NCBI RefSeq assembly: GCF_000226115.1
Contig: NC_016461.1
Location: 3,596,001-3,660,000, forward strand
Source: Thermothielavioides terrestris NRRL 8126
Taxonomy: Eukaryota > Ascomycota > Sordariomycetes > Sordariales > Chaetomiaceae
Reading direction: 5' to 3'
Length of the DNA: 64,000 bases
A program made the translations under genes and the position numbers. This document shows positions 52,321 through 63,231 of the stretch, one piece after another. The notes beneath the pieces are model-generated. The model made no database searches and was not told where the DNA came from. It worked only from the letters and a program-made list of their open reading frames with translations. Within the stretch, counting starts at the first letter, position 1; each line of letters opens with the position of its first letter.

Positions 52321-52565
52321 CCCCAGTCCGCTGTGCGATGCTGGTACTGCATCCATCGTGCAGTTGGTCGTGCCGCGCCCTCTCACACCCGCGCGGATCC
52401 CCTCTCAGAGTCTAGGCGTCTGTCAATGCTATCCCAGTAGTGTAAGGCGCCCATTAATGCTCATGCCTGTTACTGACCTTTCCCCACAGGGAAGCTGAAG
52501 CTCACTTCGGTCCGTCTGACTGCCGTTCTCCAGTCCGGGCCCGGCAACTCGCCTGCGTGCTCCGC
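52321..52565 (+). promoter_or_regulatory. Cluster of candidate CreA/CRE-1 sites upstream of xyr1
   Basis: Complement of the SYGGRG consensus occurs at 52,321-52,326 (CCCCAG), 52,482-52,487 (CCCCAC), 52,528-52,533 (CTCCAG) and 52,560-52,565 (CTCCGC). Carbon-catabolite repression of xyr1 orthologues by Cre1/CreA is established in other fungi. The motif is short and the region GC-rich, so chance occurrence is possible. Confidence 0.25.
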
Positions 52566-52796
52566 CAAGAGCTCGGATATAGATAGCTCCCACCGCCCAT
52601 CGTCGCCGTCAACGGCCCTCACCTGTCGTCTCCCCTCTCCGACCTTGACGTAGCAGCGCTTCAACCAACTGCCCGCATTCGCTAGAAGCCGCTCCGTCTT
52701 CATATGTTCTGATTCGCAGGTCTTGACGACCGACCTTTTGTTGGTAACTAATCTCACCCCACGCCCTCCGTTGTCCCGGCCTCGTCTTCAATCAAG

Positions 52797-55776
52797 ATGT
52801 TGTCGAATCCGCTCCACCGGTTCTCTCCCTACCACATCCCCTCTACCGCGCTGCTCTCCAACGGCCATGTCCCCGCCAGCCACCTCCACGCTGGGCTCGA
52901 CACGCTCGCGCCAGGATCCCACTACGCGCTCCAGCAGCTCCAGCAGCACGTCGGCGCCCATAACCCGCACCTCGCCAGGACCGGAGCTCAACCAAAGCAC
53001 AGGCAGCACCCTTACGGGCCCGCCGCCAGAGCCGCTGGCGCAGCGGGACCTATCCGGAGAAGGATCAGCAGAGCCTGTGACCAGTGCAATCAACTTCGGA
53101 CAAAGTGTGATGGCCAGCATCCCTGTGCGCATTGCATTGGTGAGACCGAGTTGTACACTCCACGGATGAGCGACGGCTTCTAACGTTCAGTAGAGTTCCA
53201 GCTGGGCTGCGAATACATCCGAGAACGCAAGAAGCGTGGCAAGGCCTCCCGGAAGGATCTCGCACAGCAGGCTGCCGCGCAAGCCGCCGCCGCCGCCGCA
53301 GCGGCAGCCCAGAACGGCTCATTGAAATCCGAGAACCAGAGCGCCGAGAATGGCCAGTCAACTGAGAGCCGGAGTGACACCCCTGCCGCCACCAAGCCGT
53401 CCTTGACCGTGTCGACCGAGCAACCACCCAACTCGGACAAGAGCATCAACGAGATGGCGGACGACAGCCTCCGGGGCCAGAGGACGGGAAGCATGGAGAC
53501 GCTGGGTGAGTTGAGCGCCCATCCGGGGCACATGCCGAGCCATACCGGGGCTCTCGACAGAGACCATCTCGACAGCCCAACGGCTCTGGATCTTAACGGA
53601 TACGGCACCGTTCACGCTGCATACGACCGGCCTATGGGCACACACATGATGGGAGGCCCTGCTCATACGCCCTACGGTTCCAACCAGGGAAGCATGTCCA
53701 GCTATCCCGACCTGCCGTATGCGCTGCAGACACAAAGCCCCACCGGCTACTCCGCGGGCGCCTCGAATGGGTTCCGTCTCGCGAACAGCCCTCTCAGCGC
53801 CTATCCCATGGGCGGAGAGACGGCATCGCCTGGTGGCTGGATGAACATGTCGTCTCCGCCGCCCCAATTTGCTTCGCATGTGCCGCAGAACGGCTACAGC
53901 CACGCGAACCTGCGGTACCCGGTGCTGGAGCCCCTGGTTCCGCACCTGGGCAACATCATCCCTCTATCCCTTGCCTGCGATCTCATCGACCTCTACTTCT
54001 CGAGCTCGTCTTCGGCTCAGATGCACCCAATGTCGCCTTACGTCCTGGGCTTCGTCTTCCGGAAGCGGTCGTTCCTGCACCCTAGCAAGCCCCGTCAGTG
54101 CCAGCCCGCTCTGCTCGCGAGCATGTTGTGGGTTGCCGCACAGACGAGCGACGCGCCTTTCCTGACCAGCGTCCCCTCGGCGCGCGGCAAGATCTGCCAG
54201 AAACTTCTCGAGCTGACCGTCAGCCTCCTCAAGCCGCTCATCCACACGCCGTCGGAAGAGGCGTCACCCGTCTCGAGCCCCATTGTGGATGGCGTCGCGC
54301 TCGGCGGCCTGGGCGTGGCGCTCCCGGGATCCATCAGCATGGAAACTCTTACTAGCGAGTCGGGAGCTTTCGGGGCGGCCGGCACGCTCGACGACGTGGT
54401 CACCTACATTCATCTGGCGACGGTGGTGTCCGCCAGCGAGTACAAGGGAGCCAGCCTGCGATGGTGGAATGCCGCGTGGTCGCTCGCTCGCGAGCTCAAG
54501 CTCGGCCGCGAGCTACCCCAGAACGCGCCTTCGACTCGCCAGGGAGGTTCGGCCGATATCGACGGCGAAGACGGCGGCGGGATGGGCGGTGTCCCCGGCG
54601 TCATCACTGAGGAGGAACGCGAGGAGAGGCGGCGGATCTGGTGGCTTGTTTACATTGTCGACCGCCATCTGGCGCTGTGCTACAACCGGCCCCTCTTCCT
54701 GCTCGACATCGAATGCGAGGGCCTGCTGCAGCCGATGGATGATACGGACTATCAAAACGGAAACTTCCACGCCTACGCCGACCCGAACGTGCTCGCCTCG
54801 GACCAGGAGGCCGGCCGGAAGAGCCGGGTGCGCGGGCCGTCGTTCGAGTGCACCGGCCACAGCATCTTCGGCTATTTCCTGCCTCTGATGACCATCCTGG
54901 GCGAGATCGTCGACCTCCATCACGCGAAGAACCATCCTCGCTTCGGCATCGGATTCCGCTCATCCCGCGAGTGGGATGACCAGACGTCCGAGATCACGCG
55001 CCACCTCGACTTGTACGAGCAGAGTCTGAAGCAGTTCGAGCAGCGTCACCTCAGCCTCAACGCGCAAGCGCAGGCTGCCGACGAGAAGGCGGCCGAAGCG
55101 GCCGGCGTCCCCACCGCGAACAACGACCTGCCGGGCACACCGTCCGGCCACAGCGTGCACAGCGTCCACACGACCTCGAGCCGGATGACCGAGAGCGACA
55201 TCCAGACGCGGATCGTCATAGCCTACGGCACGCACGTCATGCACGTGCTGCACATCCTGCTGACGGGCAAGTGGGATCCCATCAACCTGCTCGACGACAA
55301 CGACCTCTGGATCAGCAGCCAGGGCTTCATCACGGCCACGGGCCACGCCGTCAGCGCCGCCGAGGCCATCAGCAACATCCTCGAGTACGACCCGGGCCTC
55401 GAGTTCATGCCCTTCTTCTTCGGCATCTACCTGCTCCAGGGCTCGTTCCTGCTGCTTCTCATCGCCGACAAGCTGCAACTCGAGGCCTCGCCGAGCGTGG
55501 TCAAGGCGTGCGAGACCATCATCCGCGCGCACGAGGCGTGCGTGGTGACGCTGAACACGGAGTATCAGGTGTGTCTTTGTCTCGGTCACCTAACCCGGAG
55601 AACGATGAATGCTAACTCGCTTTTCTTTCCAGCGCAACTTCAGCAGAGTCATGCGCAGCGCCCTCGCACAGGTCCGCGGCCGCGTGCCCGAGGACCTCGG
55701 CGAGCAGCACCAGCGCCGGAGGGAGCTCCTCGCGCTGTACCGGTGGACGGGCGATGGGACCGGTCTGGCGCTGTGA
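52797..55776 (+). CDS. xyr1: Xyr1/XlnR/XLR-1 orthologue, Zn2Cys6 activator of xylanase and cellulase genes
   Basis: Join 52,797-53,139, 53,194-55,568, 55,633-55,776; 953 aa, close to the ~940 aa of known orthologues. A Zn2Cys6 cluster at residues 94-121 ([20 protein letters not shown] plus a final Cys) has C-x2-C-x6-C-x5-C-x2-C-x6-C spacing and is followed by the basic linker [13 protein letters not shown]. Intron 1 (54 bp, GTGAGA...TAG) splits the cluster after CAHC; using TAG gives CIEF as in orthologues, while the CAG three bases earlier would insert one Val. An Ala-rich run follows (about 140-153). The fungal-specific transcription factor domain is in the middle ([27 protein letters not shown] region; [20 protein letters not shown]). 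The C-terminal region (HAVSAAEAI to NTEYQ) is strongly conserved; gain-of-function changes in other species map to this part. Intron 2 is 64 bp (GTGTGT...CCAG). In the nucleus it activates hemicellulase and cellulase genes. It lies convergent to the cyclin L gene. Confidence 0.96.
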
Positions 55777-56919
55777 GCTGCTTGGCCTCCCTTTCCTGCC
55801 CCCCCTTCCTCCTGATTATACCTCCCTTTTCTCTCTTCTCCTAGGAGTACATGATGCTCAATTGGACTGGCTGGTCGATATGTGGGTTTTGCTACTTTCC
55901 CTTCCTCTCCTCGGCGTTTTCCGGCTTTGCTTGGCTTTGTTTACTGGGGAGGGTGTCCTTAAGGTTACCAAAACCAAAACGGCAACGGTGGGGTTGTTCT
56001 TACGGGCTTGGGTGAATTTTTGGTTCCCCGGAAAGGGGGGTATGTCGGCTCGTCAGGGTGTTGTCTACAGGACGAATGGATGGTCGGAACGGGCCGGACC
56101 GGACCGGACGTGCGCGGATGCTGGACGATTCTGATGCCTCAACGACGGAACGGGAGGTTTGGCGTCCCTCGAGCCAGGGTCCGTTACGTGGTGGACTCTG
56201 ACATGGTTCTTCTCTGCTGTGGGCGATATGCGTTATTTTGGATACCTCAAGTTTTGGCCTTATGGGGTTTGGAAGGAGTGAAGTTTGCTGTTTTGCTTTT
56301 GGTTGCTTTTGGCAAGACGGTTTCAGGGCTGGGGGTCGCGAATGAACAAATGCTGTGTAAGGTAGATATTGTGTTATGTATAGTTACTGCTCTAACTAGC
56401 TAAATGACGATGCAAACTCTGGGTGCACAACTCGAAGACTTCGTGACTAACGTGGCTAAGGGCTGAAGGGTTTGCTTGTGTTTTACAGGCACCTAGTGCT
56501 GCTGTTGAGGCACAGAGCATGAGAGAGGGATGCGTGGCTGGTTGGTGTCGGTTTATGCAGAAGATGTCCTCCCTGGGTTCATCGCCCGCGAGTTGGTGGG
56601 TAAAGTCACCTTGACGACCTTCTGGTTGATCGGCTCCTCCTTGCAGGGACCAAAGACAACTCCAAGACTTCACACCCATACTATACAGAAGAAGCTAGCG
56701 AGCTTCAAAGTGACCGCTCCTCCCCGAGGCAGCCCGCTGGTTTTCGAAAACTGGCCAGCGACTGGAAGATACCGTGAAGCTTGCACAACCCCAGCTAGTT
56801 GTTCACTCTCCGTTGCCCATGTGCACGAGGGGGCTGACTGCCCGCCCACCGTTTCGCTGCTCGGGGAGGCAGAACGTGGTATTGACGAGCAACCGGGTTG
56901 ATACAGCGCCTCCCATGCG
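55777..56919. other. Intergenic, 3' of xyr1
   Basis: The first part is T- and G-rich on the + strand, as in fungal 3' UTRs. No supported gene; open frames are short and overlapping. Confidence 0.5.
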
Positions 56920-57250
56920 GAAAACGTGAGGGAATGCATCTACAGGACAATATATACGACCGGACCTTGCACCTGGGAGACCTTGAGTGCGGAGCAGAAG
57001 CTACCGCAGCACGGCTGTCCGCTGCAGCTGGTGCGGTACTCCCCCAGAAAGGGCCTTGTTCTGCAATACCTGCCGCGAGGCAACCTACGCGAGCATCTCT
57101 GGCACTGCCGCCGAGCATCCACCACGTTCGCCAGCGGCGGCAATGGGCCTGCACCTCCTCCACCCGCCCGTCGTTATCCAGAGTCAAAATCATCAACTTC
57201 TCGCACTCGTCTTGCGACGGGGTAGTACGCTCTGCCATTGAGAGCAGCTG
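56920..57250 (+). pseudogene. Degraded protein-kinase fragment
   Basis: In one frame (56,926 onward) the sequence reads PCTWETLSAEQKL, LQLVRYSPRKG and then LVLQYLPRGNLREHLW. This resembles the N-lobe to hinge part of fungus-specific protein kinases, where a conserved hydrophobic hinge is followed by a GNL..HL helix. About 90 bases further, in another frame (that of 56,898), RVKIINFSHSSCDG resembles the strand and DFG-loop region, with Asn in place of the metal-binding Asp. The catalytic-loop HRD-type motif is not readable, and the frames differ, so the gene is broken. Similar degraded kinases are common in fungal intergenic DNA. The call is by eye only; no VAIK lysine or glycine loop is seen. 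Confidence 0.45.
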
Positions 57251-57913
57251 AGTTTTCTTTCCACGGCCATTGAAGTAATCGTGGATCGGGGCACAGCAAG
57301 GTACAGACCGCAGAGGCAGTCATGCTGCTAGTCAGAGCAGAGATGGAGCAGCCGACTAGTTGAGGCAGGCCTCGCATGTGTCTCGCGCTGCACCGCCAGC
57401 CCCTCATGTCTGACTGCATTCTTCTCCACAGGCTTGACTACGCTGGCCCGTCCCGACGTCTCGCTCGAGCGTCTCCTTGATACGCTGGTCAGCAGGTTGT
57501 CGAATACTTCCTGCTTTCCGGCGCACCGGTGACCGACCGCAGATCCCCACACGGACATTCATCCGGTAGCTGAGCCATTCCTATCGAAAGGCATTGCCGG
57601 TGATGTCACCGTGGCTAGGCGTGAGCGGCAGCGCCTCGGGCCCGAAATCCAGGATCGGGAGCCACGATGAAGGTGCTCAGAGATGGGTCGGAGGGCGGGG
57701 GCGCAGGGGGCTGGGAATCTGGTGCCATTGCCAGGCGTATACGGAGTGGCTGACCGGGTATAGCCAGCGTCGTAGACAGCGGTGCCGCTGCCCAACCTGG
57801 TTGAAAAGCCCTCCACTGCATAAGCAGGGTTTTTGGCCACGAAAAACCATTCTGGCCATCGGCATGGACCCTCTTGTGCTAGGGTACCGGAAGTCGCCAA
57901 AAGCAACCCACCC
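57251..57913. other. Intergenic, 3' of the cyclin gene
   Basis: No gene could be supported. Open frames here are shadows of each other on opposite strands. Confidence 0.45.
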
Positions 57914-58962
57914 CTAGGCAGCGCCCGCCTCCATCGCCGCCATCTTCTCATCCATCCTCCTGGCCATCTCTTCCTCAGCATCACCAAGCCCACCCCCGTT
58001 CTCATTCCCAGCACCAACCCCAATCCCCCTCCTCCGCAACTCCCTCTCCACATCCTCCCTCGTCACCATGCCCCCCTCCCACCCCTCAATGGCCTCCGCC
58101 CTGATCTTCCTCCCCCACCCGTCCACGCTCCGCATGCCGACGACCAAGAAGCCCAGCTCCTCCCGCTCGACATCGAACACCTCCCACCAGTCGCACGCGG
58201 GCATCCTGGCGCCGACGTCGCGCGCGGCGTTGTACAGCGCCGCGACGGCCAGCGCGTGCGGCTGGCTGGTCAGGTAGAGCAGCTGCGGCGAGAGCAGGGC
58301 GGTGTTGAGGTAGGCGAGGGCGCGGCGCGCGAGCGGGCCCCGCCGCGGCTGGCCGAAGAAGTCGAGCGCCTGCAGGTAGGTGACGGCGAGCGGGTGCGGC
58401 AGGGCGACGTGCGTGTTGAAGGACAGGGAGGCGAGGATGTGCGCTTCGAGGGGGAGGAGGCGGGCGTGGAAGGCGGCGTAGTCGGCTTGGGTGGGGGGTT
58501 GGTTGGAAGGCGAGAGGGGCGGGGGTGGAGGCGGTAGGTGCGCGGGGCGGAAGAAGGTGCTGCTTGTGCGGGAGAGGAGGTGCGTGTAAACGAGACAGAG
58601 GTCGCGCGGGGAACGCGGGAGGTCGGAGCACTTTGCCGTGAGGTAGAGGATCGCGGCGGAGACGTCCTGAGTTGGCGAGGTGGTCAGTGAGAGGGAGATG
58701 GAGGCGGGGAGAGGTGAGGAGTGAGGCGGGTAAATACGCTGAACTCGTGCGACATCATGGGCTCGACAAGCCAGTAGCGCGCCAGAAGGACATTGGCTTG
58801 GGCGGTGATGGACTGCGGGAGCTCGAGGAGGATGCCGGCGGCTTGGGTCAGGCATTGGGTCGCGAAGAAGACGGCGTCCTGCAGGTCCATCGGGAGGGCG
58901 CCGAAGGAGCGTCGCTGGAATAATTGTTCTGGCGTCGCCAGCGGGTTCGTCATGTGTGCCAT
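57914..58962 (-). CDS. Cyclin L-type transcription/splicing cyclin, two exons
   Basis: Complement of join 57,914-58,666 and 58,738-58,962; 325 aa. The 71 bp intron starts GTATTT and ends CTCAG, joining SHEFS to DVSAAILYLTAK in phase 0. The first cyclin fold contains QAAGILLELPQSITAQANVLLARYW and PRSPRDL, close matches to cyclin L (QAAGILL.LPQ and PR..RDV in animals). The second contains LEAHILASLSFNTHV followed by HPLAVTYLQAL, also cyclin-L-like. Cyclin L proteins partner CDK11/CDK12-type kinases in transcription elongation and pre-mRNA splicing. The C-terminus here is Glu/Gly-rich and lacks the long RS domain of animal cyclin L. A second ATG at codon 4 is an alternative start. It shares a 652 bp divergent promoter with the GTPase gene. 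Confidence 0.85.
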
Positions 58963-59614
58963 GGTGACTGGTCGCTTGTTGGCTGATGGAGTGGCAGATG
59001 TTTCTGGACTGGCACTCGAGTTGACGAAGCTGGGAAGAGGCAGTCAAGAGCTTTGCTGCTCGGTCCAGAAACCACCGACCACAGTGTCTCAGCACAGTAC
59101 ACTAGCTCGCACTCGGACAGCTAACGATCTCGGGGTTAGGGTACCCTTGGCTACCTGTGTTCATCACACAAAGAGGCGAACACGCAAGGACTTTAGACCC
59201 TAACCCTTGCGGCCCATTATGAGATGAGAGGATCCTTGCAGAGACGGTCACGGGATGACGCGTGATTAGCGGCCCCACTCTCTTTGATCTTCCCCGGCAA
59301 GTCGCGTCTTGCCCGCCAAATGATTGAGCAATTTCCCTCGAACACCTCGCAATCACTTGCTTGATTGCTTCCCCCCGAAGTGGTATTTGCTGTGAGCACA
59401 GCCGCAACAGTCCGGGTTTGAAGTCTTCTGTTTCTGTCTTTGATACGTTCTTCTTCTATGTCCCCGGTGTTCCAACTTACCTTCGTCGCGGAACGCGAAA
59501 CGCGTCGGAGACACGACTGGGTCTTGTCCACGGACCCGATAAATCCTCCACAGTAGTCGGCCACTCAGACCCACCCAGCCAGGCATACTCCGTACCTTAT
59601 AATTAGGTAAAACC
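58963..59614. promoter_or_regulatory. Bidirectional intergenic region between the cyclin L and SLIP-GC-like genes
   Basis: It contains the inverted pair GGGTTAGGGT (59,133-59,142) and ACCCTAACCC (59,197-59,206), the core of telobox-like sites. A potential hairpin CGCAAGG...CCTTGCG surrounds the second (59,183-59,211). A TACTCCGTAC motif lies at 59,586-59,595, just upstream of the + gene start, and TACACTA at 59,098-59,104. Function is inferred from position only. Confidence 0.4.
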
Positions 59615-62600
59615 ATGGCAGCAGTGAAATGCGAGCCCGTGGACGAAGCCGGCTTCAAAGCCGATGAGCAGCATAGCCCAGCACCGACCGTCAGCTATCT
59701 TCAGCAGCTCGTCTCGGAGCATGCCACATCTCCCGACCTGCTCGAAAAGGGTGTCGGGCTCGGCATACGGCTGCTCAAGTCTCTCAAAGAACCGCTGGAA
59801 GCCGTGGCCCCGCTCAACACCACGCAAGCCTCCCAGTGGCTGAAATCCATTGGAGATCTCGAGGCTCTTGCGGCGCCCACCAGGACAATTGTTGGTGTCG
59901 TGGGCAACACGGGAGCCGGGAAGTCGTCTGTGATCAGCGCTGTCCTCGACGAGGAGAGGTTAGTACACCGGTAAAAGGTGTAAGCCAGTCTAACCAGTCG
60001 CTGCACTAGGCTCCTCCCGACCAATTGCATGAGAGCTTGCACCGCGTCTCCGACCGAGATATCCTACAATCACTCGGAGGATCCTGCAGAGCTGTATCGT
60101 GCCGAGGTCGAGTTCATCACCGTTGACGACTGGGTCAAGGAGTTGAGAGCTCTCTACAGCGACCTTATCGACGGCAATGGCGAAGTTTCGCGGGAATGCG
60201 CGAACCAGGATAGTGATGCTGGCGTCGCATATGCCAAGATCAAGGCCGTCTACCCCAAGATGACCAAGGAGATGATCACGCAGACTACGCCTGAGGCCCT
60301 CGCTAACGATGTTGCCGTCCGTTCGGTTCTTGGCACTGTCAAGAAACTTCGAGCAACAACCGCCGCAAGCCTGTACCGCCAGTTGCAAGACTATGTTGAC
60401 AGCAAGGAGAAGAATACCGAGAAGCGCATCGAGTTCTGGCCGCTGATCAAGGTTGTGCGCATCTACACCAAGGCCTCCGCGCTGTACGTGGCAATATCCA
60501 TGCTATTGTCCCTGCTGTGCTCCCCAAACTTCCTTGAAAGCAGTCCAAAAGAGTGAATGTGCTAACGCAAGCGAACAGGGCCACTGGTGTGTGTCTCGTC
60601 GATCTTCCTGGCGTCCAAGACTCAAATGCCGCGCGAGCAGCTGTTGCAGCAAACTACATGAAAGCTTGTACCGCACTCTGGATTGTTGCCCCTATCACCC
60701 GTGCTGTCGATGACAAGACTGCCAAGTCGCTGCTTGGCGACTCGTTTCGGTAGGTATTCTGCCATCCATTTATCTCTCTCCACTCTCCCTCACCCAAGTC
60801 GCTCTGTCTCTGTATCGTTCCGTCCTGTCTGGAGCACCCAATCGCTGACACCTGGGGGGAAGACGTCAGTTGAAGTACGACGGCACATACTCTGCTGTGA
60901 CCTTCATCTGCTCCAAAACGGACGATATCTCTGTTACCGAAGCAGCTGAGAGTCTGGGCATTGAGGATGAGATCTCCGAGTCCTGGTCCCGAATCCAAGA
61001 GCTTTCGGAATGCATCAGACAGCAGAGGTCCGATATGGCCGACCTCAGAGACGAGCGAGATGCGTGCAATGATCTGATTGACAACATTGAGCAGACCTGG
61101 GACAAGTGGGAGGCTTTGGGCAGCAAACTGGCTAACGGGACCGCCGTTTTCGCTCCATCCAACTCGCCCACGAAGAAACGCAAGCGGCAAGCAAAGCCCA
61201 AGGGCAGTCGCAAGAACCGCAGCTCCGTCGATCCGGACAGCGACTTTTCTGATTCTGACAATTACGACGGCAGCGACAAGGAAAATCAGGAGTCGCCAGG
61301 CGGGGATAGAGAACCGCTCACTGCTGATCAAGTTGACGCGAAGCTTGCCTCCCTCAAAGCCGAGAAAAAGGAAGTCCGCGCCAAGAAAAAGGAGATCGAG
61401 GAACGGGTTTCGACCATCCGCGACGAGATTAAGAAGCTTGTCAGCGAGAGAGAAGTCCTCCTTGCCGAGGTGAAGGCCATTTGCATACAAGGCAGGAACG
61501 AATACTCGAGGCGGGCAATCAAGCAAGACTTTGCCATGGGCATCAAGGAGTAAGGATCGGCGACAAATTAGCTGTTTTGCTAACACACCGCTAATCACCG
61601 TGTAGACTCGACCAGGAGAACGCCGCGGAGGAAGACGAGGCCACCTTCGATCCCGAGGTCGACCTGCGGGACTACGATGCCGTTGCAGCGTCTCTCCCCG
61701 TCTTCTGTGTCAGCAGCCGTGCGTTTCAGAAGCTGAGCGGTAGACTGCAGAAGGATGACTTTAACGCCGCCGGCTTTCAGTCAGTCGACGATACCGAAAT
61801 TCCCCAGCTGCAGGCGCACGCCAGAAAACTCACCGAGGTCGGCCGAGCCGCCAACTCCCGGCGGTTCCTGAATAACCTGGCGCAGCTCCTGAACTCGATG
61901 TTAATGTGGGCCTCGGATGATGGGACCGGCTCAACCCTCTCGGACACAGACAAGGCCGAAGAGGAGAGGCGCCTGCGGAAGCAACTGCACAGTCTAGAGA
62001 AGGTCAGCATCAGTCTTGCCGCACCGGGACCGACGAGGCCATGCGACTAACGCCCGGCAGGATCTCGGCATTGCGCTGCAAGAATGCACCGCTTCTCTGA
62101 ACCAGGTACTTGAGGAGAACATTTTTGAGAAATTTGAAAGGTACATACCTATGGCGGTCGATGCGGCGCTGCCAACTGCGACGCAGTGGGGTGCTCCACG
62201 GTCCATGGGCGGGTTGTGCTGGGCAACATACAAGGCGACATGCAGGCGGAACGGAGTGTTTTCTGGCAGCTCGGGCCCTCGAGACTTCAACGACGAACTG
62301 TTCAGCCCTATCTCGAAACAGCTGGCGAATGGTTGGGAACGAGCCTTCCAGCGTCGGCTGCCATCCACTTTGGACAACTTCATCAAAGCTCTGAGGAAGC
62401 GCCTGGAGACATTCCACCGCGAGGCAACAGAGAGGGCGAGGGAGCGCGGCACCCACTACGACGGACTGACCATGCTGGCGCAGCAACTTCAGGCTCACTC
62501 GAACGGCATCTCTGACATTAGGGAGGCCGTCATCGAGGCGACGCAGGAACTGCAGCGAAATGCCAACAGAGCCTTCACGCCGGTTATCCAGCAAGAGATG

Positions 62601-62678
62601 ATTCCGGCTTATGACGGCTGCTTCGCAGAGCGAGGTATGTCTCGCCCCTTCTCTTTCTGTCGCACACACACACATATA

Positions 62679-62710
<32 letters not shown>

Positions 62711-63231
62711 GAAAAGAAAATAAAAGAAAAAAAAAAGAAAAGAAAAGAAAAAAGTCGAGACCTAACTGACGCACGACGCAATCAATAGGTCCTGGCTCCT
62801 TCATGCGCATGAAAGAGCTCATGCAAAAGCACGTCACCGAGAACCGCGATACCATGTTCCGGATGGCCACCGACGTCGTACGGATTCAGCTGCTGTCGCT
62901 CTGCCGCCAGGTCGCTGGGGACCTTTCCGCGCAGGTTAACGACCTGAAGGCGCAGCTTGCCCGGGACTATCTGGCGGTTCTCGTTGGTGCTGACGCAGCT
63001 TCTAAGGGACCGTCTCGCGCGGAGCTTATGCTGCGTGCCGAGATGGCCCCTCTGTTAGCCAAGGCGGATCAAGTGTTCGCTGAGCTAATCCCTGATCAAG
63101 CCCTCCCGAATCATGGCGGTTCGGCTGCGCGTCGAGAAGTTGAGGACATTCGGAGCAACGGGCCTCTGAAGAGCGAGTCTGATGCGACGATCCAGGATTC
63201 CATCATGGTCAAGACGGAGCCGGAAGAGTAA
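59615..63231 (+). CDS. SLIP-GC-like (NUGGC-like) large nuclear GTPase, seven exons
   Basis: Join 59,615-59,958, 60,010-60,483, 60,579-60,749, 60,863-61,549, 61,606-62,002, 62,061-62,634, 62,789-63,231; 1,029 aa. All six introns start GT and end AG and preserve frame. The P-loop GNTGAGKSS is at residues 97-105, the G3 motif DLPG near 281-284 (LVDLPGVQDSNAARAA), and a G4-like SKTD follows (FICSKTDDIS). Dynamin-superfamily GTPases of the SLIP-GC group share this arrangement. A basic stretch (KKRKRQAKPKGSRK, exon 4) beside an acidic Ser/Asp region suggests nuclear import, and coiled-coil-like segments follow (SLKAEKKEVRAKKKEIEE). VKCEP at residues 4-8 and VKTEP near the C-terminus fit the SUMO consensus. 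Exon 3 uses an AAG acceptor (60,862), since the later CAG would create a stop. The ATG at 59,615 begins the conserved frame. The biological role in fungi is not known. Confidence 0.85.
62672..62756 (+). repeat. Intronic simple sequence: 22 C followed by A-rich tract
   Basis: In intron 6 of the GTPase gene a short (AC)n run is followed by an uninterrupted C22 (62,679-62,700) and then A10 and AAAAG-type repeats to about 62,753. The intron is 154 bp, the longest of the gene, because of this tract. Confidence 0.95.

Larger units (their letters stand above)
41515..52796. other. 11.3 kb gene-free interval upstream of xyr1
   Basis: No frame here shows a recognisable domain, a plausible exon-intron model or the codon bias of the neighbouring genes; the longest (50,766-51,470, +) overlaps equally long frames on the other strand. 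The interval is GC-rich, not RIP-mutated, and has a recurrent TAGTGTA/TACACTA motif between 46,033 and 52,444. A TA-rich patch at 51,700-51,740 and pyrimidine-rich leader-like sequence at 52,190-52,325 may belong to the xyr1 promoter and 5' UTR. It could host a long 5' regulatory region or non-coding transcripts; the sequence alone cannot show this. Confidence 0.5.

Noticed and set aside
53186..53193. Alternative CAG acceptor three bases before the TAG in xyr1 intron 1
   Set aside because: It also keeps frame but would add a Val after CAHCI, which known orthologues lack. It remains possible as NAGNAG-type variation.
57914..59095. 393-codon uninterrupted reading of the cyclin gene
   Set aside because: The part upstream of 58,666 in this frame has no cyclin similarity; splicing at 58,667-58,737 joins two halves of a proper cyclin fold instead.
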